A stretch of 64,000 nt of DNA from Terrirubrum flagellatum (GCF_022059845.1 NZ_CP091851.1:868001-932000), one strand, 5' to 3'. Counted from the first letter of the stretch, positions 45,529 to 53,714 are shown. The notes: generated from the sequence alone by a model not told the origin. Program-made: numbers and translations.

Positions 45529-46194
45529 TCAGGCGTGGCGCAGGCGCTTGTTGAGTCTGCGCGCGAGGCGGTCGCCCGTCGTCTGCACGCCCTGCACGAT
45601 CAGGATGAGCACGAGAACGACGATCGCCATCACGTCGGGCATGAATCGCTGATAGCCGTAGCGGATGCCAAGATCGCCAAGTCCGCCGCCGCCGACAGCG
45701 CCGACCATGGCGGAGAAGCCAAGCAGGCTGACGATCGACAGGGTGAGGCCAAGTGTGATTGCGGGAAGCGCCTCGGGCACAAGCACTTTCCGCACGATCT
45801 GGAACGGCGTGGCGCCCATGGCGCGGGCAGCCTCGATGAGGCCCTGATCGACTTCGCGCACGGCGCCTTCGACGATGCGCGCGATGAAGGGGATCGCCGC
45901 GATCGTCAGCGGCACGGCGGCCGCTGCGGTTCCGATCGATGTTCCCGCAATCAGACGCGTGAACGGAATGATCGCAACGACGAGGATGATGAAGGGCGTC
46001 GATCGCGTCGCGTTGACGAGCGTTCCCAGCGTGAGATTCGCAAGTGGTGAGCTGAATAGCTCGCCGCTCTTGCTGGTGGCGAGAAAGACGCCGAGCGGCA
46101 GGCCTGCGAGCGTGCCGAGCGCGGCCGCGACGCCGACCATGGCCAGCGTATCGAGCGTCGCCTGGGCGATGAGGCGGAGAATTTCAGGCGACAT
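45529..46194 (-). CDS. metI: methionine ABC transporter permease MetI
   Basis: Inner-membrane permease of 221 aa with five helices, the usual MetI size. It shows LVNATRSTPFIILVVAIIPFTRLIAGTSIGT near residues 58-88 (NATRSTPFIIL) and the EAA loop GLIEAARAMGATPFQIVRKVL near 115-135. The start at 46194 gives normal length and an 11-base overlap with the metN end; the longer frame upstream is a shadow of metN. Confidence 0.92.
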   Translation of the reverse strand: MSPEILRLIAQATLDTLAMVGVAAALGTLAGLPLGVFLATSKSGELFSSPLANLTLGTLVNATRSTPFIILVVAIIPFTRLIAGTSIGTAAAAVPLTIAAIPFIARIVEGAVREVDQGLIEAARAMGATPFQIVRKVLVPEALPAITLGLTLSIVSLLGFSAMVGAVGGGGLGDLGIRYGYQRFMPDVMAIVVLVLILIVQGVQTTGDRLARRLNKRLRHA

Positions 46195-47287
46195 AGCCGA
46201 TGGTCTCCGTCGTGAGATCGAGATTTGAGAGCGCCGCAATGATCGCGGCGAGCGCTGGCTGCGCCGACGGCACGGAGACGATGAGATCGCCGAAAGGCTG
46301 TTCGCCGATCTCATCGATGCGGCCGGCGATGATGTTCACATCGACGCCGATCACGGAGGTGATGCGGCTGAGCACTGGCGCTGTCGCATGGCGCCCGGAG
46401 AAGCGGATGCGCAGAATAGCCTGCCCGTCTGCAATCGGCGTCGCCTGCAGGCGCGCCGCGAGTTCCGGCGGCGTCGAGACGCCCGTTGCGGATTCGATGA
46501 AACGGCGTGTCGTCAGGTGACGCGGGTTGGTGAAGATGTCGAACACCGCGCCCTGCTCGATGATCTCGCCATTCTCCAGCACCGCGACGCGATCGCAGAT
46601 CGCCTTGATGACGGGAATTTCGTGCGTGATGAGCAGGATGGTCACGCCGAGCGCGCGATTGACCTGACGAAGCAGCGTGAGGATCGATTGCGTGGTTTCG
46701 GGATCAAGCGCGGACGTCGCCTCATCGCACAGCAGAATCTTTGGATCGGTCGCCAAAGCCCGGGCGATTCCAACACGCTGCTTCTGCCCGCCTGACAGTT
46801 CCGACGGGTAGCGGTCGCGCTTGTCCGTGAGATCGACGAGTTCGAGCAGCGAGGACACCTTCTCCTCGATCGCGCTGCGGGCGGCGCCGGCGATTTCCAG
46901 CGGAAGCGCGATATTGTCGGCGACCGTGCGCGAAGAAAGCAGGTTGAAATGCTGAAAGATCATGCCGATCGAGCGACGCTTTTCGCGCCAGGCGCGCTCG
47001 TCGAGTTGCGTGACGCCTTCGCCGAAGAGCGTGATCTGGCCTGATGTGGCGCGCTCAAGCCCATTGACGAGGCGGATCAGCGTCGACTTGCCGGCGCCGG
47101 AGCGACCGATCACGCCGACGATCGCGCCTTCCGGAATCGCGAGCGTCACGTCGCGGAGAGCGGCGACGGCGGTCTGACCGGCGCGTGCGGAAAATGTCTT
47201 GTCGACGCCTTCCAGCTTGATGGCGGCGCGAGGGGGAGCGAGCGGCGCTGCGTCTTTAAGCGCGCGCCGGGAAAGGATCGCATTCAT
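46184..47287 (-). CDS. metN: methionine ABC transporter ATP-binding protein MetN
   Basis: Cytoplasmic ATPase of 367 aa. Walker A GRSGAGKST lies near residue 62, signature LSGGQKQRVGIARAL near 164, Walker B ILLCDEATSALDPET near 185. The C-terminal NIL domain (about 280-367) binds methionine and gives trans-inhibition when the internal pool is high. The N-terminus has a roughly 20-residue extension before the ATPase core. The small 54-aa gene ends eight bases upstream. The whole unit lies downstream of a SAM-II riboswitch. Confidence 0.94.
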   Translation of the reverse strand: MNAILSRRALKDAAPLAPPRAAIKLEGVDKTFSARAGQTAVAALRDVTLAIPEGAIVGVIGRSGAGKSTLIRLVNGLERATSGQITLFGEGVTQLDERAWREKRRSIGMIFQHFNLLSSRTVADNIALPLEIAGAARSAIEEKVSSLLELVDLTDKRDRYPSELSGGQKQRVGIARALATDPKILLCDEATSALDPETTQSILTLLRQVNRALGVTILLITHEIPVIKAICDRVAVLENGEIIEQGAVFDIFTNPRHLTTRRFIESATGVSTPPELAARLQATPIADGQAILRIRFSGRHATAPVLSRITSVIGVDVNIIAGRIDEIGEQPFGDLIVSVPSAQPALAAIIAALSNLDLTTETIGYVA

Positions 47288-47295
47288 CGCTTTGG

Positions 47296-47460
47296 TCAGA
47301 GCAGGGGAATGTAGACGGTGGGGTCGTCGCGGCGCTGCTCGCGAACGGCGGCGCGCGCGAATTTCCCGGCGCGCATGTCAGGCGCGCCAAGCCGCGACAG
47401 CCATTGTTCGAGGCGAGCAAGCTGCTGCTGAAGCAGGCGAGGGATCGAAATGGAGATCAT
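47296..47460 (-). CDS. small protein of 54 aa upstream of metN
   Basis: A short Arg- and Leu-rich reading frame from MISISIPRLLQQQL to a tail ending VYIPLL. Its stop is eight bases before metN. AGGA sits nine bases before the ATG; a TTG twelve codons upstream could also start it. It resembles no family that I know. It may be a real small gene or a leader that couples ribosomes into metN. The sequence between it and the riboswitch holds another shorter frame. Confidence 0.45.
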   Translation of the reverse strand: MISISIPRLLQQQLARLEQWLSRLGAPDMRAGKFARAAVREQRRDDPTVYIPLL

Positions 47461-47544
47461 AAGGAGAATTCCTGATGGCGTGCGACGGCGGCGCAATCAC
47501 GCGCTCGGCTGATGCTCCGCTGATGAAGCTTTGAAGAGCGGGCC

Positions 47545-47598
47545 TCAGGCCCGGATGACCCTGCCGGGTTCGGAAGGCATTCGACAGGACGCTTTCAT
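47545..47598 (-). CDS. possible leader peptide, 17 aa, directly after SAM-II riboswitch
   Basis: Reading frame MKASCRMPSEPGRVIRA with a strong GGAGAG site four bases before the ATG. It is the first start codon after the SAM-II element, so its ribosome site is the one the riboswitch would be expected to expose or mask. The stop codon lies in a GC-rich hairpin (CGGGCCT/AGGCCCG, 47539-47553). It could couple the riboswitch to metN expression. Its coding status is uncertain because it is so short. Confidence 0.4.
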   Translation of the reverse strand: MKASCRMPSEPGRVIRA

Positions 47599-47621
47599 GG
47601 TTCTCTCCATTCGACCGGAGC

Positions 47622-47638
47622 CCACGACGCTGTCGTGG
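47622..47638 (-). promoter_or_regulatory. hairpin just downstream of SAM-II element
   Basis: Perfect 7-base stem CCACGAC/GTCGTGG with a three-base loop, directly after the riboswitch and before the GGAGAG of the leader frame. It may be part of the expression platform. There is no following U tract, which argues against an intrinsic terminator. Confidence 0.45.
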
Positions 47639-47692
47639 CGCTTTAGCGTTTGGTGACGCGGCGCAAGCTGCTCGCTCAAATCCCCGCGGCCG
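47639..47692 (-). promoter_or_regulatory. SAM-II riboswitch upstream of metNIQ
   Basis: On the minus strand the region carries the conserved SAM-II features in order: a P1 stem CGCGG (47688-47684) pairing with CCGCG (47661-47657), the loop GGGATTTGAG inside it, the conserved GCTTGCGCC before the 3' strand of P1, and the downstream pseudoknot strand ACGCTAAAG. SAM-II riboswitches in alphaproteobacteria bind S-adenosylmethionine and usually block translation of methionine genes. Here the element should repress the metNIQ importer when SAM is plentiful. A TTGACA promoter lies just upstream, which would start the RNA about ten bases before the element. Confidence 0.85.
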
Positions 47693-47709
47693 GCTTGCGC
47701 CGACGTCTC

Positions 47710-47738
47710 GATATGCGCCTGCTCGTTCGGTATGTCAA
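47710..47738 (-). promoter_or_regulatory. sigma-70-type promoter for the SAM-II/metNIQ transcript
   Basis: On the minus strand, a perfect TTGACA (47738-47733), a 17-base spacer and CATATC (47715-47710). Transcription would start near 47703, about ten bases before the SAM-II element. The -10 is weak (three of six matches), but the spacing and location fit. Confidence 0.65.
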
Positions 47739-48025
47739 CGGAAACGTTCTGTTAAAAGAATAGCGCGACGCGAGAAAAGTTTTCTCCGGTTCGACCGCCG
47801 GAGGGAGCGCCATTTGCGCAGATTTCCAGCCGTTCGGCCGGTTCAGGCGATCGAATGGCCGATACGGGATCGCCGATCGGACGAATTGAAGCGAAGCGCC
47901 GCACGCTTGCTTTTATGCCGGATGCGGATGTGGATTTTGATCCTCTGGCTAGGCTGCTTCGCGATAATGGTGGAGCTGGTGCATCGCGCGCGGCGCGACT
48001 AGCGCTCAATTCGCCTTGGAAAAAT
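47739..48025. other. region between met promoter and tRNA-Gly
   Basis: About 290 bases with no gene I can support. Short frames exist on both strands, including a possible 26-aa hydrophobic frame near 47922-48002 (MRMWILILWLGCF...) and an overlapping frame that would run into the tRNA. Neither has a good ribosome site. An AT-rich patch near 47750-47780 precedes the met promoter. Confidence 0.6.
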
Positions 48026-48099
48026 TGGAGCGGGTGAAGGGAATCGAACCCTCGTATTCAGCTTGGAAGGCTGCTGCTCTACCATTGAGCTACACCCGC
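48026..48099 (-). tRNA. tRNA-Gly (anticodon TCC)
   Basis: Full cloverleaf on the minus strand. The acceptor stem GCGGGTG pairs with CACCCGC, the D-stem GCTC with GAGC, the anticodon loop is CTTCCAA (anticodon TCC, reads GGA/GGG), and the T-arm GAGGG-TTCGATT-CCCTT is closed by one G-U pair. The discriminator T and CCA end are encoded. The top of the anticodon stem has a G-A mismatch. Confidence 0.97.
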
Positions 48100-48179
48100 G
48101 CCGGGTCCGGGCGCGCCGGCTGGCGGACAGTCGTCTAGCGATTCATGCGCCGTTCGACAACGGTCTCGGCGGGCCGCGG

Positions 48180-48725
48180 TTAGTCGCGTTGGCCGCGGCC
48201 GATATAGTCCTGCAGCGCGAAGCCGACATGGATGCAGACCAGTGTCAGCAGGGCGAAGGCGAAAAAGGCGTGCGTCGTGAAGAGCGCGTCGGCCCAACCG
48301 AAGCCTTCCGGCCATATCTGCGGCAGCACGACGCCAAACAGAGCCTCGCGCGCGCCGAAGTCGGATGCGCCGGCGAGGCCGAGCAGGCAGGTCAAAATGG
48401 CGACGGCGTAGAGGAGGAGATGGGCGAAGCGCGCCGTGCTGCTGCGCTGACGCCAGAGCGCGCCGGCGCGCGGGATGATCCGGTAGGCGAGGCGGGCCAG
48501 AAGCAGCATCAGAATGACGAAGCCGCAGAGCTTGTGGGCTGACATCAGAGTGTCGGCGACGCTTCCGCCGCCAAGCTGGGTCATCACGACCCCGGAGGCG
48601 ACCATGCAGCCGATCAGCGCGGCGGTCAGCCAGTGCAGCGCTCGGGCGACGAGGCGGTGATCCAGCGGACGAGCGGTTCCCGGCGCCTCGAGAGCCGACT
48701 CAGCCTGCGTGTCGATGATGCTCAT
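48180..48725 (-). CDS. cytochrome b561-family protein
   Basis: Inner-membrane di-haem cytochrome b561-like protein, 181 aa, with four helices near residues 29-48, 62-82, 100-120 and 148-172. Candidate haem ligands are H31 (ALHWLTA), H64 (MSAHKLCG), H102 and H152/H166. Proteins of this family pass electrons between quinone and periplasmic partners or nickel/oxidase systems. Its start overlaps the stop of the chemoreceptor gene by four bases (ATGA), so the two are translated together. No dehydrogenase gene is adjacent, making a sensory or accessory redox role for the receptor possible. Confidence 0.85.
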   Translation of the reverse strand: MSIIDTQAESALEAPGTARPLDHRLVARALHWLTAALIGCMVASGVVMTQLGGGSVADTLMSAHKLCGFVILMLLLARLAYRIIPRAGALWRQRSSTARFAHLLLYAVAILTCLLGLAGASDFGAREALFGVVLPQIWPEGFGWADALFTTHAFFAFALLTLVCIHVGFALQDYIGRGQRD

Positions 48726-50335
48726 GCCGCGAGATCCTGTGTGGTCTTGAGATAATCCAGCACGAGGGCGCGGAGATCGGACGCGCCGTGATTCACATCG
48801 GACGAGACCTGCGTGACAAGGTCGGCGGCCTGTTTGGCGTCGGCGATCATCCCGGCGACCTGACCAACCTCCTGAGTCGCCAGCCGGACGTCAGAAGCGG
48901 TCTTGTCCGTGCTCGACAGGATCTTCTGCGAGCTTTCGTCCTGCCGGCGCATCAGGTCGGCGATCGTGCCCGTCGCGCCTTCGATCGCGTCGATGGAGCT
49001 GACCAACGCCGCGACCCGTTCGGCGATGCGCGTCGTTCCGATGGTTACGGCTTCGAGCTTCTCGCGCACGTCTTCGGTCGCGGCCGAAGCGCGCATGGCG
49101 AGCTGCTTCACCTCGGCGGCCACCACGGCGAAGCCGCGGCCGCTTTCGCCGACGCGCGCCGCCTCGATCGTGGCGTTCAACGCCAGCAGATTGGTCTGAT
49201 TGGCGACATCCTGAATCAGCGCGACGACCTGGCCGACATCGCGCGCGGCCTCGACGAGGGAGTTTGCTTCGCCATTCGCCGCTCGCACGAGTTGCTTGGC
49301 GTCGAGCGCGACGGAGGAGGTGCGGCTAGCTTCGGAGCTCATGGCGGTCAGGGTCGAGGCGATGTCGCCGATCGAGAGCGCGACATTGTCGACATGGCCG
49401 GATGCGGTCTCGGTCGAACGCACCGCTTCGCCGGCGCGCCGGTCGATGTTGCGCGACAATTCCGCCAGCCCCAGCGAGGCGTTGGCCATCTGGCCTGCAT
49501 TGCCCTCGAGACGACGAACGATGTCCGAGATGCGGTCCTGGAAGGCGAGGCTCGCCTTCTTGAACTCTTCCTGGCGGGCGACGTTGCGCGCCAGCGATTC
49601 CTTCTCTTCCTCGGCTTGCGTCTTCTGCCGGCGCTGCAGGGCGAAATGCTGGGTCAGCGCTTGCGCCAGCGCGCCGATCTCGTCGCGTCGCATCGCCTCG
49701 CGGCTGACTGCGGTGGGAAGCTGGCTCGCTGCGCCAAGCGTTTCGGCAAGCCGCGTGATGGGTCGCACCAGCCAGCGATATTCGAGGATGGCGATTTGCC
49801 CGACAAGGAAGAGGATGAGGAAGCCGATAAGGAGCTTGTTGCGCCTGTTGCTCTGGATGTCGGCCAGCATGCCGCCGCGCAGCGCTTCGATGCCTTCGGC
49901 GAGCGCCTTGCCGAGCAGGACGCGCTTCTCCGTCATCGCCGTCCATGTCGCCCTGACCTTGTCGGCGTCGGAGGCGCGCAGCGCTTCGCGCAACGCGCCA
50001 TAGAGCGCCAGCGTCTCCTTCGCGATCGGCGCTGCCGCTTCGGTGGGCGGCTTCTCTGCGAGCCCCGTCAAGATCTGGCCGATGCGGGCAAGCTGCGGCG
50101 CGCGCTCATCTTCGCCGCCCTGAAGGCGCGTGTCGCGCAGGGAGGCGAACAGCGGCGCGAGTTCGGAGGAGACGTCGAGCGCTGACGCGAGGTCGCCCAT
50201 GATCTCGGCTGTGCGTGAATGCTTGTGGTCGTGAATGAGGCCGACCGTGATCAGCAGCGTGACGAGAAAGCCGAGCATCGCCCCCCAAAGGGCCATGCGC
50301 TGCTTGACCGTCGCCTTAAATCCGCGCGGAAACAT
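48722..50335 (-). CDS. methyl-accepting chemotaxis protein, 537 aa
   Basis: Inner-membrane chemoreceptor. TM1 (about 14-32) follows a basic N-terminus. A helical periplasmic domain (33-160) has several Leu-rich helices, and TM2 is near 165-185 ([17 protein letters not shown]). A HAMP-like stretch starts [14 protein letters not shown]. The signalling domain contains [26 protein letters not shown] near 377-402. There is no C-terminal CheR tether (it ends TTQDLAA). It is coupled to the cytochrome b561 gene by an ATGA overlap. The ligand or stimulus may be the redox state reported by that cytochrome; this is inferred. Confidence 0.9.
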   Translation of the reverse strand: MFPRGFKATVKQRMALWGAMLGFLVTLLITVGLIHDHKHSRTAEIMGDLASALDVSSELAPLFASLRDTRLQGGEDERAPQLARIGQILTGLAEKPPTEAAAPIAKETLALYGALREALRASDADKVRATWTAMTEKRVLLGKALAEGIEALRGGMLADIQSNRRNKLLIGFLILFLVGQIAILEYRWLVRPITRLAETLGAASQLPTAVSREAMRRDEIGALAQALTQHFALQRRQKTQAEEEKESLARNVARQEEFKKASLAFQDRISDIVRRLEGNAGQMANASLGLAELSRNIDRRAGEAVRSTETASGHVDNVALSIGDIASTLTAMSSEASRTSSVALDAKQLVRAANGEANSLVEAARDVGQVVALIQDVANQTNLLALNATIEAARVGESGRGFAVVAAEVKQLAMRASAATEDVREKLEAVTIGTTRIAERVAALVSSIDAIEGATGTIADLMRRQDESSQKILSSTDKTASDVRLATQEVGQVAGMIADAKQAADLVTQVSSDVNHGASDLRALVLDYLKTTQDLAA

Positions 50336-50651
50336 CCCGGCTATCGCCCCCTTGCCGGAACACGGTGGGCGCGCATGGTTAACGAGCGGCTAATTCAGGC
50401 CCGGATTCAAGGGAATGTGAGCGATCTTTTGCCTGATTTGCGGGCAGCCGCGCGGCGGCTGGGCTGACAACCGCCGGCGGCCTCCCGCGCGAGCGGCTCG
50501 CCCAGGTGGAGCCCGCCGGAGTTTCGCCCTTGCAAAGCGCCGCGCCCTCATGCATGAAGCGCGGCGCGGCGGGCCAATTGGCCCGCCGCAGACCTTTCCG
50601 GCGGCGCTCTGACGTTTTTCAGGTCAACTTGGGCTCCGGGCCTTCCGGCGA
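50336..50651. other. intergenic region between MCP gene and tRNA-Trp
   Basis: A 316-base stretch without a supported gene. It contains two GC-rich inverted repeats that share bases: a 9-base stem at 50537-50545/50559-50567, and a 24-base perfect palindrome at 50566-50589. The MCP promoter (minus) and the tRNA-Trp promoter (plus) must lie here; no clear -10/-35 pair was found. Confidence 0.7.
50566..50589. repeat. 24-base palindrome upstream of tRNA-Trp
   Basis: GCGGCGGGCC-AATT-GGCCCGCCGC is perfectly self-complementary (50566-50589) and abuts a second hairpin with arms GCGCCGCGC/GCGCGGCGC (50537-50567). No U tract follows on either strand. It may separate the divergent MCP and tRNA-Trp units or be an intergenic repeat. 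Confidence 0.6.
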
Positions 50652-50728
50652 AGGAGTGTAGCTCAATTGGTTAGAGCACCGGTCTCCAAAACCGGGGGTT
50701 GGGGGTTCGAGTCCCTCCACTCCTGCCA
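50652..50728 (+). tRNA. tRNA-Trp (anticodon CCA)
   Basis: Full cloverleaf: acceptor AGGAGTG/CACTCCT, D-arm GCTCAATTGGTTAGAGC, anticodon stem CCGGT/ACCGG with loop CTCCAAA (anticodon CCA, reads UGG), T-arm GGGGG-TTCGAGT-CCCTC. Discriminator G and CCA are encoded. It precedes secE-nusG, the common bacterial order. Confidence 0.97.
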
Positions 50729-50826
50729 TCTCTAGGAAGTGGCGGGTTTCCAACGGGTTAGAAAGCGGCGCGGACAAAGAGAGTCAGCGTCGCGAGAGGC
50801 GCGCCGCAGTGTGCGGCGGAGTGGTC

Positions 50827-51024
50827 ATGGCGAAGTTCAATCCCTTCGAATTCATGCAGGACGTGCGGTCCGAAGGTCAGAAAGTGACCTGGCCGACGCG
50901 TCGCGAGACGATGATCACCACGGGACTGGTGTTCGCCATGGCGATCGTCTCGTCGATCTTCTTCTTTTTCGTCGATTCGATCATCCGCTGGGGGCTTGCC
51001 CTCATGTTGGGCATCGGCGGTTGA
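50827..51024 (+). CDS. secE: preprotein translocase subunit SecE
   Basis: Short SecE of 65 aa with a single membrane helix (about 35-58), the usual form outside enterobacteria. The conserved amphipathic segment EFMQDVRSEGQKVTWPTRRET (QKVTWPTRRET) precedes the helix. It clamps SecY in the translocon. The start MAKFNPF at 50827 has GGAGTG upstream; six more codons are open before it. It lies between tRNA-Trp and nusG. Confidence 0.95.
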   Translation: MAKFNPFEFMQDVRSEGQKVTWPTRRETMITTGLVFAMAIVSSIFFFFVDSIIRWGLALMLGIGG

Positions 51025-51043
51025 GACCCAGTCGAGAACTAAA

Positions 51044-51574
51044 ATGAGCAAGCGCTGGTATATCGTTCACGCCTATTCGAATTTCGAGAACAAGGTCGCG
51101 CAATCGATCAAGGATCAGGCTGCGCAGCGAAGCCTTGAGGATATGTTTGGCGAGGTGTTCGTTCCGACCGAGAATGTGGTCGAGGTGCGCCGCGGCAAGA
51201 AGGTCAATGCGGAGCGCAAATTCTTCCCGGGTTATGTGCTCGTGAACTGCGACCTGACCGACGAGGTGTTCCATCTCATCAAGAACACGCCGAAGGTCAC
51301 CGGCTTCCTCGGCGCCGACAAGAAGCCAATGCCTATCCCGGAGGCCGAAGCCCTGCGCATCAAGGGCCAGGTGCAGGAAGGCGTCGAGCGTCCGAAGCCG
51401 TCTGTCACCTTCGAGGTCGGCGAGCAGGTCAAGGTGTCGGACGGGCCGTTCCAAGGCTTCAACGGCATTGTCGAGGAAGTCGATGTCGGCCGCGCTCGCC
51501 TCAAGGTCGCCGTGTCGATCTTCGGCCGCGCGACGCCGGTCGAGCTCGAATACGGCCAGGTCGCCAAGCTCTGA
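51044..51574 (+). CDS. nusG: transcription termination/antitermination factor NusG
   Basis: NusG of 176 aa binding RNA polymerase, with an NGN domain (residues 1-110, KRWYIVHAYSNFENKVAQ, RKFFPGYVLVNC) and a KOW domain (about 125-176, VGEQVKVSDGPFQGFNG). It suppresses pausing and links polymerase to Rho or the ribosome. The start at 51044 gives the standard length; the longer frame upstream overlaps secE. A hairpin follows at 51580-51599. The expected ribosomal protein gene rplK does not follow. Confidence 0.95.
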   Translation: MSKRWYIVHAYSNFENKVAQSIKDQAAQRSLEDMFGEVFVPTENVVEVRRGKKVNAERKFFPGYVLVNCDLTDEVFHLIKNTPKVTGFLGADKKPMPIPEAEALRIKGQVQEGVERPKPSVTFEVGEQVKVSDGPFQGFNGIVEEVDVGRARLKVAVSIFGRATPVELEYGQVAKL

Positions 51575-51579
51575 ATCTC

Positions 51580-51602
51580 TCCCGGACGGTCGTCCGGGAT
51601 TT
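51580..51602 (+). terminator. terminator-like hairpin after nusG
   Basis: Perfect 8-base stem TCCCGGAC/GTCCGGGA with a four-base loop, six bases past the nusG stop, followed only by TTTG. It could end the secE-nusG transcript and would explain the lack of linkage to ribosomal protein genes. Confidence 0.6.
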
Positions 51603-51681
51603 GCAGCCCACATATGCGTTCTGACCGGCGCGCCTGTTGGCGCGCTGGCGAGGCGGTGAATGCGCGCCTATTTTGGACCGC

Positions 51682-52719
51682 ATGACCATTCCCTTCTCGA
51701 TCCTCGACCTTTCTCCCATCGTCGAGGGCGCGACCGCCGGCGATGCGCTTCGCAACAGCCTCGATCTCGCGCAGCACGCCGAGGCGCTCGGCTACAAGCG
51801 CTACTGGCTTGCCGAGCATCACAACATGCCGGGCATCGCCAGCGCCGCGACCGCGGTGGCGATCGCGCATGTGGCGGCCGGCACGAAGACGATCCGTGTC
51901 GGCTCCGGCGGCGTCATGCTGCCGAACCATGCGCCTTTGGTGATCGCCGAACAGTTCGGCACCTTGGCGGCGCTGCATCCTGACCGGATCGACCTCGGCC
52001 TTGGTCGCGCGCCCGGAACCGACATGCTCACCGCGCGCGCCTTGCGGCGCGATCTCCAGACGAGTTCCGACCGTTTCCCTCAGGATGTGCTGGAGCTGCA
52101 GGCTTATTTCGAGCCGCCGGAGCCAGACCAGAAGCTCCGCGCCTATCCCGGCGCCGGCTTGCGCGTGCCCTTGTGGATTCTCGGCTCCAGCCTGTTCGGC
52201 GCGCAGCTTGCGGCGATGCTCGGGCTGCCCTTTTCTTTCGCTTCCCATTTCGCGCCAGACGCGTTGATGGATGCGGCCGAGATCTACCGCTCGCGGTTCG
52301 AGCCCTCGGCGCAGCTCGATAAGCCTTACTTCATGCCGGGTGTGGCCGTCCTCGCCGCTGACACCGATGAAGAGGCGCGGCGTTTGTTCACCTCGGCCCA
52401 GCAGTCCTTTGTGCGCCTGCGCCGTGGCGCGCCGACGCCGGTGCCGCCGCCGATCGACGATATCGACGCCTACTGGTCGCCGGCGGAGAAGGCGATGGCG
52501 GACCATGCGCAGCGCTACGCAGCGGTCGGAAGCCAGGAGACGGTCGCCCGCAAACTCAAGGCGTTCATCGCCATGACCGGCGCCGACGAATTGATGATCA
52601 CCGGCCAGGTGTTCGATCATGGTGCGCGACGCCATTCCATCGCCCTTGCCGCGGCCGCTCGTGATTCGATTGCGGTCGAGACCGGAACACAATCGGAGCC
52701 GCAGAGCGCGCCCGCCTGA
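51682..52719 (+). CDS. LLM class flavin-dependent oxidoreductase
   Basis: Luciferase-like monooxygenase of 345 aa, TIM-barrel fold, type resembling YhbW/alkanal monooxygenase-like group 1. Visible are [13 protein letters not shown] near the N-terminus, [15 protein letters not shown] near residues 47-61, [39 protein letters not shown] ([14 protein letters not shown]) near 80-120 and VPLWILGSS near 170. It probably uses reduced FMN; the substrate is unknown. The start at 51682 is the family start; the longer frame overlaps a hairpin after nusG. Confidence 0.88.
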   Translation: MTIPFSILDLSPIVEGATAGDALRNSLDLAQHAEALGYKRYWLAEHHNMPGIASAATAVAIAHVAAGTKTIRVGSGGVMLPNHAPLVIAEQFGTLAALHPDRIDLGLGRAPGTDMLTARALRRDLQTSSDRFPQDVLELQAYFEPPEPDQKLRAYPGAGLRVPLWILGSSLFGAQLAAMLGLPFSFASHFAPDALMDAAEIYRSRFEPSAQLDKPYFMPGVAVLAADTDEEARRLFTSAQQSFVRLRRGAPTPVPPPIDDIDAYWSPAEKAMADHAQRYAAVGSQETVARKLKAFIAMTGADELMITGQVFDHGARRHSIALAAAARDSIAVETGTQSEPQSAPA

Positions 52720-52811
52720 AATGCGTGCAGCCGGCCCGCTTGCCACCCGCATTCAGATTTCGTTAATTTCCCAATCAATAACGGAAATTGGATCGTGGGG
52801 CGGACAATCCA

Positions 52812-52901
52812 ATGTTGATCTGGCTTGGAATCGGGTGGCTGGCCTGTATGGCCCTGATGCTGGAGATGATGGCGCGGGCGATCGGTCAGGATCAGCCTTA
52901 A
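52812..52901 (+). CDS. possible small membrane protein, 29 aa
   Basis: Reading frame MLIWLGIGWLACMALMLEMM and nine more residues ending GQDQP. It has one hydrophobic helix and GGGGCGGA about seven bases before the ATG. Small single-helix proteins are common but easily mimicked by chance, so it is listed at low confidence. Confidence 0.35.
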   Translation: MLIWLGIGWLACMALMLEMMARAIGQDQP

Positions 52902-52970
52902 GCTTCTCTCCTCCGGCCAGCCTGATGGGGAGGTCGAGGCGGCCTTTTCGGAATTTCGGAATTCAGTCCA

Positions 52971-53714
52971 ATGCGGCGCGCCGCTGAGGCTGTGCTCGCC
53001 GCTTGCGCGGCCTTAGTTGCGATGGCTGGCCTTGGCCTGATTTTCTATATCGCCGACAAGAAGTTCGGGTTGAAGTCGCCTTGGGTGACAGCGGCCGCCG
53101 CGGTCATCGGCGCTGGCTTCATTCTGCTCATCGTTGCGATCACCGCGCGCCTTGGCGGACTGCTCTATCCCTCGATGGGCCTGCCGCATTCTTTCCTGGC
53201 GTCGCGACGCAGCAATCCGGCGCGGCTTCGCCGCGCGGTGGAGAAACTCGCCAGCGATCCGCGCTGGCCCCATTTCGCGCCTCTCATCCGCCGCTGGAAT
53301 ATCTTCAACGCGCATCATGTCGAACAATGGGATCGCCGCTATCGTGAGCTTCTGGCGGATCCGAGGCGGCGTCATCGCGCCGCGGATATTCTTGAAGGCC
53401 GATTCCCTTCTAACGACCAGATTGATTATGATGATGACGAGACCATGCTCGTCACCTGCGAGCATCTGCAGCCGGTCGAGCGCGCGCTGAAGAGCTCATC
53501 GATTTCGTGCGTTCCGGTGCGGGACAAAAAGAATCTGGCCGCGTTCGTTGATCTCGATGCGCGGCTCCTCATCGCGCGCTATCGGCTTCCCGACTGCGTC
53601 GTCCGTTATGAGGAAGAAGTCGATCCGCGTGGACCGACAGTGGACGCGCTGTGCTGCACGCTCTGCAATTCAAGAATCCTCGGCTCTTACGGGCCGAGAT
53701 TTCCCGCAGCATAG
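52971..53714 (+). CDS. hypothetical membrane protein, 247 aa
   Basis: Two helices near residues 6-27 and 40-60 anchor a soluble C-terminal part of about 185 residues. The soluble part has Arg-rich segments (RRSNPARLRRAV), DQIDYDDDETM near 150, and a CxxC-like pair near the end (LCCTLCNSR, residues 227-235), which might bind metal. I do not recognise the family. The next gene is convergent; a 32-base palindrome lies 14 bases past its stop. Confidence 0.6.
   Translation: MRRAAEAVLAACAALVAMAGLGLIFYIADKKFGLKSPWVTAAAAVIGAGFILLIVAITARLGGLLYPSMGLPHSFLASRRSNPARLRRAVEKLASDPRWPHFAPLIRRWNIFNAHHVEQWDRRYRELLADPRRRHRAADILEGRFPSNDQIDYDDDETMLVTCEHLQPVERALKSSSISCVPVRDKKNLAAFVDLDARLLIARYRLPDCVVRYEEEVDPRGPTVDALCCTLCNSRILGSYGPRFPAA

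Noticed and set aside
47855-48037. A 60-codon plus-strand frame near tRNA-Gly
   Set aside because: It runs into the tRNA gene, has no ribosome site and overlaps another short frame equally weak.
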